Part shown: piece after piece, positions 8,483 to 17,485 of the stretch
Layout: every line of letters begins with the position of its first letter
How positions within the stretch are numbered: the first letter of the stretch is position 1
Assembly (NCBI RefSeq): GCF_002939185.1
Contig: NZ_POVL01000015.1
Location: 22,888 to 86,887 of the forward strand
From: Enterobacter sichuanensis
Lineage (GTDB): Bacteria > Pseudomonadota > Gammaproteobacteria > Enterobacterales > Enterobacteriaceae
Length of the DNA stretch: 64,000 nucleotides
Direction: 5' to 3'
Made by a program: the position numbers and the translations under genes
Notes under the pieces: generated by a model
Databases searched by the model: none
The model's input: the letters and a program-made list of their open reading frames with translations, nothing else
Told to the model about the DNA's origin: nothing

Positions 8483-9415
8483 ATGACGCGTGATAATCCA
8501 TCGCAGCCTGTGGTGCTGCTGTTTTCCGGCCAGGGAAACCCGGTGATTGGTATGGGCAGCGATCTGTGGGATCTGAATGCAACGACGAAACAGATCTGGG
8601 ATTGTGCCAGCGATGTGTCGGGTCTCGATCTGCGCCGACTCTGCCTCAAAGGGCCGATGAACAGGCTGATCCAGACCACGGCACAACAGCTGGCCGTTAC
8701 GGCGATCAACGTATCGCTGTACAGCCTCTGCCGCGAGCGCTTCCCGGCGCTCCGCGTCGTGGGCGCCTGCGGCCATAGCGTTGGCGAATACAGTGCGCTG
8801 TACGCGGCAGGCGCAATTTCGCTTGAGACCCTGTTCCGGACGCTGCATTTTCGTGCCAGCACCATGGATGCGGTGAGTAAAAAACATAAAGGCGCGATGC
8901 TGGCGCTGAAGGGGGCCAATTTTGCCACCCTGAGTGACATCATCACCCGCAGCGGGATCGCGCTGGATATCAGCTGCGACAACACACCGCGTCAGCAGGT
9001 GATTGGCGGGACGCCGTCTGCGCTGAGTGATTTTGCCAGAGTGCTGGCGGACGAGGGCTATGAGCCTATCAAGCTCGGCGTCAGCGGAGCCTGGCATACC
9101 CGTTTAATGGCTGAGGGCGTGCCGCTGATGCGGGATTTCCTGGCGGGACAGCCCTTCACCTCGCCGGCTTATGACGTGCTGATGAACGTGACAGCCAGAA
9201 TAGAAACGGCACCGGACATCATCAAAGAAAACCTCTCCCTGCATCTGACGCATACGGTGAAATGGGCTGATTCCATGGCCAGGTTCATCCATCATCCAGA
9301 ACAACCGCTGTTCCTGGAGATGAGCAACAAGCCATATCTGGGACAGATGCTGAATGATTTTGCCGGTTTCTCTTCCGAACGTGTCCTGCACTGCAGAAAA
9401 GCTTTAGAGATGTGA
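8483..9415 (+). CDS. FabD-like ACP acyl/malonyltransferase
   Basis: 310 residues from ATG 8483 (AAGGAAATGAC upstream); a longer open frame begins at 8357 but would overlap the barrel gene by over 100 bases. Motifs: FSGQGN at the N-terminus, nucleophile Ser99 in GHSVGE, Arg in HFRASTMDAV, and catalytic His205 in SGAWHTRLM. The conserved Gln near the C-terminus of E. coli FabD is replaced (SLHLTHTVKW has His there), and the residue after GQG is Asn followed by Pro, so substrate choice may differ from malonyl-CoA. It would load extender or starter units on an acyl carrier protein. No ACP gene is visible in the window; one may lie upstream. Confidence 0.88.
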   Translation: MTRDNPSQPVVLLFSGQGNPVIGMGSDLWDLNATTKQIWDCASDVSGLDLRRLCLKGPMNRLIQTTAQQLAVTAINVSLYSLCRERFPALRVVGACGHSVGEYSALYAAGAISLETLFRTLHFRASTMDAVSKKHKGAMLALKGANFATLSDIITRSGIALDISCDNTPRQQVIGGTPSALSDFARVLADEGYEPIKLGVSGAWHTRLMAEGVPLMRDFLAGQPFTSPAYDVLMNVTARIETAPDIIKENLSLHLTHTVKWADSMARFIHHPEQPLFLEMSNKPYLGQMLNDFAGFSSERVLHCRKALEM

Positions 9416-9425
9416 TGGCCGAGCT

Positions 9426-10427
9426 ATGATTCCTGATTATTTAACCTTCATCCGTTTTCAGGATAAAAGGAACGTTCTTTTTATCTATATCGTGACGTTT
9501 ATCCTGCTGGCTTTTTACTGGAAAAATGCCGGTTTCTCTTTTTCCCGGCAAGATGCCTGGGTAGCGAGCGGTATTTTCGCGCTGATCCTGTACAGCTTTA
9601 TTGCCGATCTTAAGGCCTTCTGGGCCTATAAATGTGCCATCAAGAATATTGATTTATCGTTTTTTATCGGCAAAAAAAGCCCGAAGATAAAGGCGTTCAT
9701 TTTTGAACCGTTGGTTGTGTTGGTCATCGCTACCCTGATGTTTGCAGGTATCATCGCGCTCCTCCTTGCGCTGGCTCAGCCGGGGATTGTGTTGCTGATT
9801 CTGGCCCTCGTTGCGCCGCTGCTTATCTGGGGAATGTTTGCCGCACTGCGCTATATCTATACGTTGCAGGTCATTGAATCAGCCAGAGACAAAGTCAAGT
9901 ACACACGGCTTTCACAGTATGTGGCCGTCGCTGTCATCATGAGCGTGGTGTTGAATCTCCTGACGATAAGCCCGTTACGTAACAGCGAGCAGTTTGACCT
10001 CTATGGACGCTACTTCACCTTAACCGCCATCATTACCATGGTGGTGCTCTGCGTGGTGGTGCTGGCAATCAACCTGCTGTTCTTACGCTTTACCCGACGC
10101 TATGTTTTTCTTGGCCATCTGTTCCTTAACGAGATTGACCTCTATTTCTCCCCGTCAATCCCGTGGCGGACGCTGTCTGAGAAACCCCTGTGGTTAAGGC
10201 TGGCGATGCTGGTGGGGGTTGAATGTCTCTGGTCGGCTGTTATCGGTGTGCTGCTTACGCTTTCGGGATGGCAGGTCTGGTTTGAGGTCTATTTCCTGCT
10301 CTGTTATCTGCCGTGTCTGGTGTACTACACGCTGCATACCTGGTGGAAATGGCATACCGACTTTATGATGTCGAGCGATATGTATCTGCGCTGGGCGGAG
10401 ATCAGCAGAGAGAACTCCCTCTGGTAA
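9426..10427 (+). CDS. Polytopic inner-membrane protein of unknown function
   Basis: 333 residues with six to eight hydrophobic segments (about 18-32, 47-63, 95-125, 132-150, 175-195, 210-235, 265-300), no signal peptide and no recognised motif. It starts 10 bases after the FabD-like gene and ends 24 bases before the terminator hairpin, so it is probably the last gene of the operon. Its layout recalls permease components without a matching ATPase, but no family can be named. Confidence 0.72.
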   Translation: MIPDYLTFIRFQDKRNVLFIYIVTFILLAFYWKNAGFSFSRQDAWVASGIFALILYSFIADLKAFWAYKCAIKNIDLSFFIGKKSPKIKAFIFEPLVVLVIATLMFAGIIALLLALAQPGIVLLILALVAPLLIWGMFAALRYIYTLQVIESARDKVKYTRLSQYVAVAVIMSVVLNLLTISPLRNSEQFDLYGRYFTLTAIITMVVLCVVVLAINLLFLRFTRRYVFLGHLFLNEIDLYFSPSIPWRTLSEKPLWLRLAMLVGVECLWSAVIGVLLTLSGWQVWFEVYFLLCYLPCLVYYTLHTWWKWHTDFMMSSDMYLRWAEISRENSLW

Positions 10428-10451
10428 TGACCTTATTGCCGGGATAAAAAA

Positions 10452-10481
10452 AGCCAGACCGTCATTACTGACGGTCTGGCT
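10452..10481. terminator. Bidirectional rho-independent terminator
   Basis: A perfect 13-bp stem (10452-10464 with 10469-10481) around a TTAC loop is flanked by an A-run on the left and a T-run on the right. It can therefore stop transcription of both the + strand KS operon and the - strand secretion operon that converge here. Confidence 0.95.
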
Positions 10482-10501
10482 TTTTACTACGCCCGTTTCG
10501 C

Positions 10502-12223
10502 TTAGCTCATTTTCATCCATGACAGCAGCATGGAAGCGCTGGCAATGACGTTAATGTTGGAAATATAGCCGTCGTAGCGGTTGTTAATGGCAGAAAGCTG
10601 ATTATTGAAATGATCGTTTTCTGCCGTCAGCACGTCGAGCAAAGTGCGTTTGCCAAGGTGGTACCACTGTTCGTAGAACATGCGGCGAACCCGATCCGTT
10701 TCACCTGACAGACGATCGTAATCATCGGCGCGCAGGAAGGAGGAGTCACGGACCTGGATCTGATAGTTGATCTGATACTCCAGATCTTTGTAACTCACTT
10801 CATATTGCTGCTGCGCCATATTGGCTTTCGCGCGCGCCGACATCTCGGCGGCACGCTGAGAGCCGCCGCTAAACGCTTCCCACTCGACGTTTAAACCGGT
10901 ATACCACCCGGCCTCGTTACCGTTGCTGTCTTTGGCAGTGCTTTTGGAGATCACCCAGTTCACCTGTGGCAGAGCCGAGGATTTAATGCTTTCTGCCTCA
11001 TACTCTGCCGCCCGTACTTTGGACTGCAGGTTCAGCATCATCGGATTTTTATCCAGCGCGGAGAGGGCCACTGAGGCCGGAATGACCGTGTCGTGCCAGC
11101 TTATGCCTTCCGGTAATTCAGGCTCGATCCCCAGCAGGCGCACCAGTTTGATTTTGCTGGCGCTCAGCTGATGCTCAATGTTATCGAGACTCGCCTGGGC
11201 CGACATCAGTTTTGCTTTTGCCTGTACCAGTTCACTCTCTCTTCCGCGATCCGCCTGAGTAATTTGCGACAGCATGGTGACCAGCTCTTTCATGCGGCCG
11301 ACATACTGTTTCGCCACAACCTTACTGCGCTGGTAGCGCCCCATATTCATCAGTTCAGACACGGTGTTATAGGCCAGCTGTTCGCGGGAATACTCTTTTG
11401 AATAACGGGCTGCTTTTGCCGTTTCCAGAGAGTTGTCCACCTGGTTGCTGATCCTTCCCCAGTCAATAATCGGTGTATTGACGGAGACCGTGCCGCTGGA
11501 GTCGCTGATATGGCTATTGTTGGAGGACGACTGACGATCGCCGCCCACGGTCGACAGCGGCGAGGTCACGCCCAGACGTACCTGTGGCATGCGTTGACCT
11601 TTTACCTGATCGACCATGTAGTCAGACGCCAGCACCTCAGCAGAGGCCGCCCGCAATTCAGGGCTATACGCCAGCGCTCTGGCCACCATGCTCCGCAGAA
11701 AGACAAGCGAATCCTGACTGCCGGCAAGGTAGCTCTGCGACCTGCCGCTGATGGCGTGCCGCGCATCTCCCTCCTGACGCACCCCGGCGTACGCCGGGTC
11801 CGGTTTGTAGTACTCGGTGACGGGCGGGAAGAAGTCTGCGTTTTTCTTCAGCGCTGCCCGGCTTGCCGCTGGCGTTGGCGAGGCGGGGGCAAACTCTCGG
11901 TCTGGCGTTGCAGAAGCGTAACGCGCAGGGCGAGCAGTGGATGACGCCGGTACCGCTTTTTGCGTGCTGGCGTATTGTGACTGGGTACGCATAGCGGGCA
12001 ATGATGTCTGCGATGTCGTACCCTGCGACGTTGTCCTCGGCACAGGCTGCGGTTCCCGGTTGAGCTGTGACTGCGTGCGCATTGGCGGCAATGACGCCAG
12101 GCTGCTTTTAGCCTGCGCAATGTCAGCCGCGTGGAGCGGAATGACAAAAGAAGAGCAGGGCAAGCAGAGGGCAACTGCGGTTGCAACCCTTGCCCAACGA
12201 CGCTCTTTACGTGCCTTAACCAT
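10502..12223 (-). CDS. TolC-family outer-membrane factor of a type I secretion system
   Basis: 573 residues, with a signal peptide and a typical outer-membrane efflux domain from about residue 165 to the end (SPELRAASAEV, DQVKGQRMPQVRLG, ENDHFNNQLSAIN). Between them lies an unusual ~130-residue Ser/Thr/Pro/Gln-rich extension containing two copies of SLP[PA]MRTQSQ. TolC proper (about 490 residues) lacks this. It forms the outer-membrane channel for the HlyD-like adaptor and the ATPase encoded upstream. The start has GGGAG nearby. Confidence 0.92.
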   Translation of the reverse strand: MVKARKERRWARVATAVALCLPCSSFVIPLHAADIAQAKSSLASLPPMRTQSQLNREPQPVPRTTSQGTTSQTSLPAMRTQSQYASTQKAVPASSTARPARYASATPDREFAPASPTPAASRAALKKNADFFPPVTEYYKPDPAYAGVRQEGDARHAISGRSQSYLAGSQDSLVFLRSMVARALAYSPELRAASAEVLASDYMVDQVKGQRMPQVRLGVTSPLSTVGGDRQSSSNNSHISDSSGTVSVNTPIIDWGRISNQVDNSLETAKAARYSKEYSREQLAYNTVSELMNMGRYQRSKVVAKQYVGRMKELVTMLSQITQADRGRESELVQAKAKLMSAQASLDNIEHQLSASKIKLVRLLGIEPELPEGISWHDTVIPASVALSALDKNPMMLNLQSKVRAAEYEAESIKSSALPQVNWVISKSTAKDSNGNEAGWYTGLNVEWEAFSGGSQRAAEMSARAKANMAQQQYEVSYKDLEYQINYQIQVRDSSFLRADDYDRLSGETDRVRRMFYEQWYHLGKRTLLDVLTAENDHFNNQLSAINNRYDGYISNINVIASASMLLSWMKMS

Positions 12224-12227
12224 AAAA

Positions 12228-13505
12228 TTATCTCTCCCTGAAGGCTTCGCGCGCTTTCAGTATCGGTTTGAGGATGTAAGACAAAATGGTCTTCTCCCCC
12301 GTTCTGATTTCTACGTTTGCCACCATTCCCGGTATGATCGGGAACGACTTGTCTTTTACCTGTAATGCGGCCCGGTCGGTGCGGACGAACACCCGGTAAT
12401 AGGTGGAATCCCCACGCCCCTGGCGGGCTTTCTCTTCATCGATCAACGTGTCTGAACTGAGGTGTTCGACGACACCGTTTAATCCGCCATAGATGGCATA
12501 GTCGTAGGCGGTAATTTTCACCGTGGCGGGCAGACCGGGATGGATAAAGGCCACATCAGAGGGTTTGATTTTGGCTTCAACCAGCAGGTTATCTTCCAGC
12601 GGAATGATGGTCATGATCTCCGCCCCCTGTTGAATGACGCCGCCGCGCGTGGTCACCCGGATGTTGTTAACGGTACCGCGCACGGGAGCCACCACGGTGG
12701 TACGGTTCATCACGTCCTGGCGCCCGCGCAGAATCTCTTCCGCCTGCGCCAGTTCAGATTCCAGACGGTTCAGCTCGCTGTTGGCATCGGAACGAAAGCG
12801 GTTAGTCCGCTCGGCGATCTGCAGGCTAAATTCGTTTGCCTGGCGCTTAAGGCGCAGGATTTCGACATCCGACATCAGCCCTCTGCGCGCCAGCGGCTCT
12901 GATAAACTGACCTCGTTTTGTGCCAGCGACAGGCTCCGTTTTAAGGCCTCTACGCTCTCATTCAGGGTTTTCAGGCGTGCGTTATAGGCCTGGGTCTCAT
13001 CACGCACGATAGACTCAATCCCGGCGATATCCGGCGGGAAGGTCAGTGGCGTGTCGTAGGCTTCCGCCCTGAGGCGGGCGATGCTGCCTTTCAGCCCCTG
13101 CACTTTCGACAAGGATTCGCCATAGCTGGCCCCGGCGCGAGTCGGGTCAATTTTCAGCAGAACCTGTCCTTTCTCGACAATGTCGCCTTCCTGCACATTC
13201 AGCTCTTCGAGAATGCCGCCTTCCAGGCTCTGAATCAGCTGCTCACGGCTGGCGGGGATCACTTTCCCGTCGCCACGGGTAATCTCCTCAACCCGGGCGA
13301 AATGCGCCCACACCAGCGCCACCACCACCACCAGCGTGATGGTGTAGAGCATGATCATGCTGAAAGGGGTTTTCTGCGCGATCAGAGCTCCCTGCAGGTC
13401 GTGCATGAATTTCAGATCGTCTGCTTTCACTTTCCCCGTTGGCTGTGTGGCGGGTAATGCCAGCCCGGTGCCGGCTCTCTTCTGCGTAGCGTCCTCGTTC
13501 ATCAT
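12228..13505 (-). CDS. HlyD-family type I secretion periplasmic adaptor
   Basis: 425 residues: a cytoplasmic N-terminus, one transmembrane segment (about 55-75, MIMLYTITLVVVVALVWAHF), a biotinyl-lipoyl-like half-motif (LEELNVQEGDIVEKGQVLLKID), a long coiled-coil hairpin (about 150-300), and the C-terminal barrel region with VVAPVRGTVNNIRVTTRGGV. This is the membrane-fusion protein bridging the ATPase and the TolC-like channel. It begins ATGATG overlapping the stop of the ATPase gene. Confidence 0.95.
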   Translation of the reverse strand: MMNEDATQKRAGTGLALPATQPTGKVKADDLKFMHDLQGALIAQKTPFSMIMLYTITLVVVVALVWAHFARVEEITRGDGKVIPASREQLIQSLEGGILEELNVQEGDIVEKGQVLLKIDPTRAGASYGESLSKVQGLKGSIARLRAEAYDTPLTFPPDIAGIESIVRDETQAYNARLKTLNESVEALKRSLSLAQNEVSLSEPLARRGLMSDVEILRLKRQANEFSLQIAERTNRFRSDANSELNRLESELAQAEEILRGRQDVMNRTTVVAPVRGTVNNIRVTTRGGVIQQGAEIMTIIPLEDNLLVEAKIKPSDVAFIHPGLPATVKITAYDYAIYGGLNGVVEHLSSDTLIDEEKARQGRGDSTYYRVFVRTDRAALQVKDKSFPIIPGMVANVEIRTGEKTILSYILKPILKAREAFRER

Positions 13506-15784
13506 CCATTCACACCTTGTTTCTGTTGCTTCTCTTCGACTGAATGCATTGCTTGTTTTTTCTTCAGTACATTCTCATTCAGGCTGGCCATCACCTGATC
13601 TTTTGGTCCGTCTTTAACGACATGCCCGTCTTCCATGACGATCAGACGCTCCACCAGGCTCAGCACCGACATGCGGTGGGTCACAATGACCAGCGTTTGT
13701 CCCTGCGTCGCCTCTTTTAACCGGCGAAGGAACAGGGTTTCCGTCATCGCATCCATGGAGCTGGTAGGTTCATCCATCAGCAAAATCTTTGGCCGCAGCA
13801 ACAGGCAACGGGCGAGGGCGACAAGCTGTTTTTGGCCACCGGAAAGGCAATTGCCCATTTCGCCGATAGGCATGTCAAAACCCAACGGATGTCGGGCCGC
13901 CACGTGATCAAGCCCGGTCAGACGCACCACCCGCAGAAATTCTTCCGTGCTCACGCCCGGGTTACCTATGACGATGTTATGGCGCAGGGTGCCGTAAAAC
14001 AGACGGCAGTCCTGCCCGACGTAGCCCACCGCGGCGCGCCAGTCCGCGGGATCTACCTGGGTTGCATCCACACCATCAATGAAAAGCTGTCCGCTGCTCT
14101 GCTGGTACAGGCGAGCCATGACGCGCAGCAGGGTAGACTTACCGCTGCCGATTTTGCCCAGAATGGCCACCTGCTCCCCGGCTTCGATGTTGATATTGAT
14201 GTTGTCCAGAATGCGTGGCGCCACCATCATTCCCGGTACCGGGTAGGTGAACCCCACCTTTTTCAGACGCAGGCTGCCGGTGAAATTGGGGGTCGGCAGA
14301 TAATTGATGAGCGCGTCGCGCTCGGTCGGCGTTTCCATCAGCTGGTTCAGGGATTTCAGCGCGGTTTTGGCGTGCTGATAACGCAACGCCAGCCCGACCA
14401 CAGAAGCCAGGGGCGCAAGAGAACGGCTGGACAAGATCACCACCCCAATCATGGCCCCCATCGTCAGTTCCCCGGCGTGGATTAAATAGACGCCAAGCAC
14501 CACGATGCAGACGGTGGTAATTTGCTGCACAAACGAGACAAAGTTGGTGGTTAGCATTGAGAGATAGCGGGTTTTCATGGAGGACGCTGCCGCCAGTGCG
14601 CTGAAGTCATCCCAGCGCTTTTGCATGACCCCTTCACCCTGGGCGGCTTTTAACGCCTCAAGCCCTTCGATGCTCTCAATAAGCAGACCCTGCTTAAGCG
14701 AAATTTCCCGGACGTTTTCTTCCATATAGCGACCCAGCGGCCACTGGATAATGACGCTGACAATCAAAATGAGCGGCATCGCGACCAGCGGTACAACGGC
14801 CAGTGGGCCGCCAATCATGTAGATGATGAACATGAACAGCAGACAGAACGGCAGATCAGACAGCGTGGCGAGGGTCGCAGAGGTAATAAAGTCGCGCACG
14901 GCCTCAAAGTCGCGCAACTGGTTTGCGAAGGTTCCCGAGGATTGCGGCTTGTACTCCATGCGCATCGACATCACCTGGCGAAACAGCTTTGCTCCGAGGA
15001 TCAGATCGGCTTTTTTACCGGCGATGTCGATCAAATATGCGCGGATCTGCCGGCTGGCAAATTCAAAGATAATCGCAATGACCACGCCAATGGCCAGCGA
15101 CCAGAGGGTGACGTATGCCTGGGTGGGGATCACGCGGTCATACACGTTCATGGTGAAGAAGGTGCCGGCAAGCGTAAGAATATTTGCCAGCAATGCCGCC
15201 AGCGCCGCGCTGTAGAAATAATGCCGGTAGCGCCACAGCGTCGAATAGAGCCAGTGACCTTCATCCTGGGCTTTCGGTAACAGCTGGTCTTCGGCGCGTG
15301 CATCAAGCGTAGGTTTTGGCGTCGTGACAAGGGCGTAACCGCCATAACCCGCGTGGAGTTCCGCCTCATCAAGCACCAGCGTCCCTTCGTTTTCAGGCAC
15401 GACTATCTGGTAAGTGTATTGCCCGCGCTTTCCATTGCGCGCGGTAAGCATGCAGTATGTCCCGTCCTTGCGGGCAATAAGCAAAGGGAACAGCCAGGAG
15501 GAAAGGGAATTTAGATCGCGCTTTACCCACCCTGCGGATATGCCCATCTGCTCAAGCATACGCAGCGCCATTTCAGGCTCGAGCTTGTCGCTTTTTGGCA
15601 GGCCAGCGTACAGCACCTCTTTGCTGGCATACTTAGCATGATGTCTACAAAGCCATTCAACACCCCACAGAAGAGAATCTTTTTCAGGGGCGTCAATATC
15701 ATTAAGAGCGTGCTCTGAATTAATTTTTACCGTGGAGAAATGTGTGTTCATTTTAGAATTCAGACCTGTAGTTGCGTTCCTCAC
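13502..15784 (-). CDS. Type I secretion ABC transporter with C39-like domain (LapB type)
   Basis: 760 residues from GTG 15784; an ATG 33 bases downstream (15751) is an alternative start and neither has a strong ribosome site. An N-terminal C39-like domain (about 30-155) has no catalytic Cys in the expected place, as in the C39-like domains of RTX exporters. Five to six transmembrane helices follow (about 190-460). The nucleotide-binding domain has Walker A GKIGSGKST, signature LSGGQKQLVALAR and Walker B ILLMDEP. Architecture and gene order ATPase-HlyD-TolC match LapB/LapC/LapE-type exporters of giant adhesins. No adhesin gene is visible here. Confidence 0.94.
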   Translation of the reverse strand: MRNATTGLNSKMNTHFSTVKINSEHALNDIDAPEKDSLLWGVEWLCRHHAKYASKEVLYAGLPKSDKLEPEMALRMLEQMGISAGWVKRDLNSLSSWLFPLLIARKDGTYCMLTARNGKRGQYTYQIVVPENEGTLVLDEAELHAGYGGYALVTTPKPTLDARAEDQLLPKAQDEGHWLYSTLWRYRHYFYSAALAALLANILTLAGTFFTMNVYDRVIPTQAYVTLWSLAIGVVIAIIFEFASRQIRAYLIDIAGKKADLILGAKLFRQVMSMRMEYKPQSSGTFANQLRDFEAVRDFITSATLATLSDLPFCLLFMFIIYMIGGPLAVVPLVAMPLILIVSVIIQWPLGRYMEENVREISLKQGLLIESIEGLEALKAAQGEGVMQKRWDDFSALAAASSMKTRYLSMLTTNFVSFVQQITTVCIVVLGVYLIHAGELTMGAMIGVVILSSRSLAPLASVVGLALRYQHAKTALKSLNQLMETPTERDALINYLPTPNFTGSLRLKKVGFTYPVPGMMVAPRILDNININIEAGEQVAILGKIGSGKSTLLRVMARLYQQSSGQLFIDGVDATQVDPADWRAAVGYVGQDCRLFYGTLRHNIVIGNPGVSTEEFLRVVRLTGLDHVAARHPLGFDMPIGEMGNCLSGGQKQLVALARCLLLRPKILLMDEPTSSMDAMTETLFLRRLKEATQGQTLVIVTHRMSVLSLVERLIVMEDGHVVKDGPKDQVMASLNENVLKKKQAMHSVEEKQQKQGVNG

Positions 15785-15947
15785 TTAGATTTAAAAAGTA
15801 AAGAATAGTGTATTTAAAAAAGACCGGGGGCATCCGTAAATACAGCGGGTGACGCGGATGGATTATGCTGAAAATACAAGCTCTGGTAATAGCTTAGTGT
15901 AGGGGGTTACCCCTCTGATACACAATAAAGAAAAGTAACTATCCCTT

Positions 15948-15961
15948 TAAGAATACTCTAC
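15948..15961. promoter_or_regulatory. Possible RcsB-type box upstream of the secretion operon
   Basis: TAAGAATACTCTAC partly matches the RcsA/RcsB box (10 of 14 positions by eye) in the 230-base gap between the secretion ATPase gene and the LuxR-type regulator. A short hairpin, AGGGG-GTTA-CCCCT, lies at 15901-15914. The role is uncertain. Confidence 0.25.
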
Positions 15962-16013
15962 GTACAATTTGTTATGCTGCTGTTTCACCATTCTTTTTTA
16001 TACGCGTGATGGG

Positions 16014-16649
16014 TTAACTGGCGAGCCGTGAAATGGGGACGCCCAGCTTTGTTTCTATCCTTATTTTCATCGCGTAAATGTTTTTGACATTCGTGGCATT
16101 TTTCATGGCGATCTTTTTAGGTAATTGCCCTTTATACAATTCAGCAAATAATGCATATTCATTCGCACTCAGTTTGGCTCGTTTTTCTGACGGACGTATA
16201 ATTTTACCCATAAATGACTGGCTGACCTTCATTTTAATGTCTTCGGACATATCATCATGAAAAATGACCGTGCTGATGATCGTATCTGTCGTGTCGTTGT
16301 AGAACCAGTAGTGCGCAATAGCCGCCATTTTTTTATCAGCGATCAGAATTAAACGCGTGTTTTTGAACTGAGCTAACCAATTGTTTGATAAGAAGTAATT
16401 GATGTTTTTGTAATTGAAGTCTATCACGACAATGGGTTGCGAAATTATTTTTGTATTAATTTCAGTGAAATACTGTAAAACTCCTTCTATCAGAAATGCG
16501 TTATTTTCAGGCCAGATATAAAATTCTGTTCCGCAGCATTCATCATGCTTTGCGGTACGAATGGAAGCATAGGCGCATTTATGAATACACCCATAACAGC
16601 GCATAGTGTTGTTGTCGTGATTAATAGGTTTAATAGTAATTATATCCAT
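16014..16649 (-). CDS. LuxR-type HTH regulator with N-terminal cysteine cluster
   Basis: 211 residues. The C-terminal ~65 residues (KLSANEYALFAELYKGQLPKKIA... then KIRIETKLGVPISRLAS) have the GerE/LuxR helix-turn-helix pattern. The N-terminal region has Cys residues in the spacing C-x2-C-x3-C-x12-C, beginning RCYGCIHKC. The middle resembles a receiver-like alpha/beta fold (PIVVIDFNYKNINYF, RLILIADKKM) without obvious phosphorylation residues. It is a close paralog of the gene 155 bases upstream. It probably controls neighbouring surface or secretion genes; this is inferred from position only. Confidence 0.82.
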   Translation of the reverse strand: MDIITIKPINHDNNTMRCYGCIHKCAYASIRTAKHDECCGTEFYIWPENNAFLIEGVLQYFTEINTKIISQPIVVIDFNYKNINYFLSNNWLAQFKNTRLILIADKKMAAIAHYWFYNDTTDTIISTVIFHDDMSEDIKMKVSQSFMGKIIRPSEKRAKLSANEYALFAELYKGQLPKKIAMKNATNVKNIYAMKIRIETKLGVPISRLAS

Positions 16650-16804
16650 GTGATAAAACGCTACGCGTCCATATAATATATGTAAATATTAAGTAATATA
16701 TCAATAATCAGATTATTCTTGCATTACGGAAAAATACGCGTCACAGTAAGATTACGCTCTGTTCGTCCAGGAATTATCGACAGAGCGTATTCACGGTGTT
16801 TACG

Positions 16805-17485
16805 CTAGCTTGCAAGACGCGTGATAGACACGCCCAGTTTGCGTTCAATCCTGTTCTTCATGGCATAGGTGTTTTTAACACTGGTGCCGTTCCTGTAGGC
16901 GATTTTCTTTGGTGACCAGCCATTAAAGAGGAATGAAAACAGGTTGTATTCATTCTGACTCAGTTTGGGTCTGTTGCCTGTCGGCTTAATCGTTTTCGCC
17001 AGGAATGTTTTTTTCAGTTTCGCCGCGACTTCTTCTGCGGTATCGTCATAAAAGATAACGGAACTGATGGTGGTTTCTAACGTGTCGTTATAGAACCAGT
17101 AATGCGCAATTGCCGTCATCTTTTTATCGGTGACCAGAATTAGTCTCATGTTTTTGAACTGATCTAACCAGTTATCGGATAAAAAATAATTAATGTTTTT
17201 GTGGCTGAAGTCGATGATCACCACCGGCTGCGAAACGTATTTGTCACTTATCTCACCAAAATGGTGGCGGATACCCTCAACTAAAAAAGTATTATTATCA
17301 GGCCAGATAGCATATTCCAGTCCGTTACAGTCATGGCTTTGGCCACGTTCCAGGGTATTAAAGCGGCATTTCTTTTCACAGCCATAACAATGCATGGCTG
17401 GAGTATGACAAACCGGTTGTCCGTCAGTATGAGATAAATAAATTGGGTTGTTAGTGGCACTGTACATATTATACCTCACACGCAA
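16805..17485 (-). CDS. LuxR-type HTH regulator, paralog of the adjacent gene
   Basis: 226 residues, more than half identical by eye to its downstream neighbour. It shares the Cys cluster (HCYGCEKKC then a fourth Cys), the IWPDNN block, the central SQPVVIIDFSHKNINYFLSDNW segment and the C-terminal HTH ending RIERKLGVSITRLAS. It carries an extra ~30-residue N-terminus; an internal Met (MHCYGC) would give a product the same size as its paralog. The tandem copies point to duplication. The two may form heterodimers or partner with RcsB, as several LuxR-type proteins without sensory domains do; that is speculation. Confidence 0.82.
   Translation of the reverse strand: MRVRYNMYSATNNPIYLSHTDGQPVCHTPAMHCYGCEKKCRFNTLERGQSHDCNGLEYAIWPDNNTFLVEGIRHHFGEISDKYVSQPVVIIDFSHKNINYFLSDNWLDQFKNMRLILVTDKKMTAIAHYWFYNDTLETTISSVIFYDDTAEEVAAKLKKTFLAKTIKPTGNRPKLSQNEYNLFSFLFNGWSPKKIAYRNGTSVKNTYAMKNRIERKLGVSITRLAS

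Noticed and set aside
15901..15914. AGGGG-GTTA-CCCCT hairpin as a terminator
   Set aside because: The stem is short and no T-run follows on either strand.
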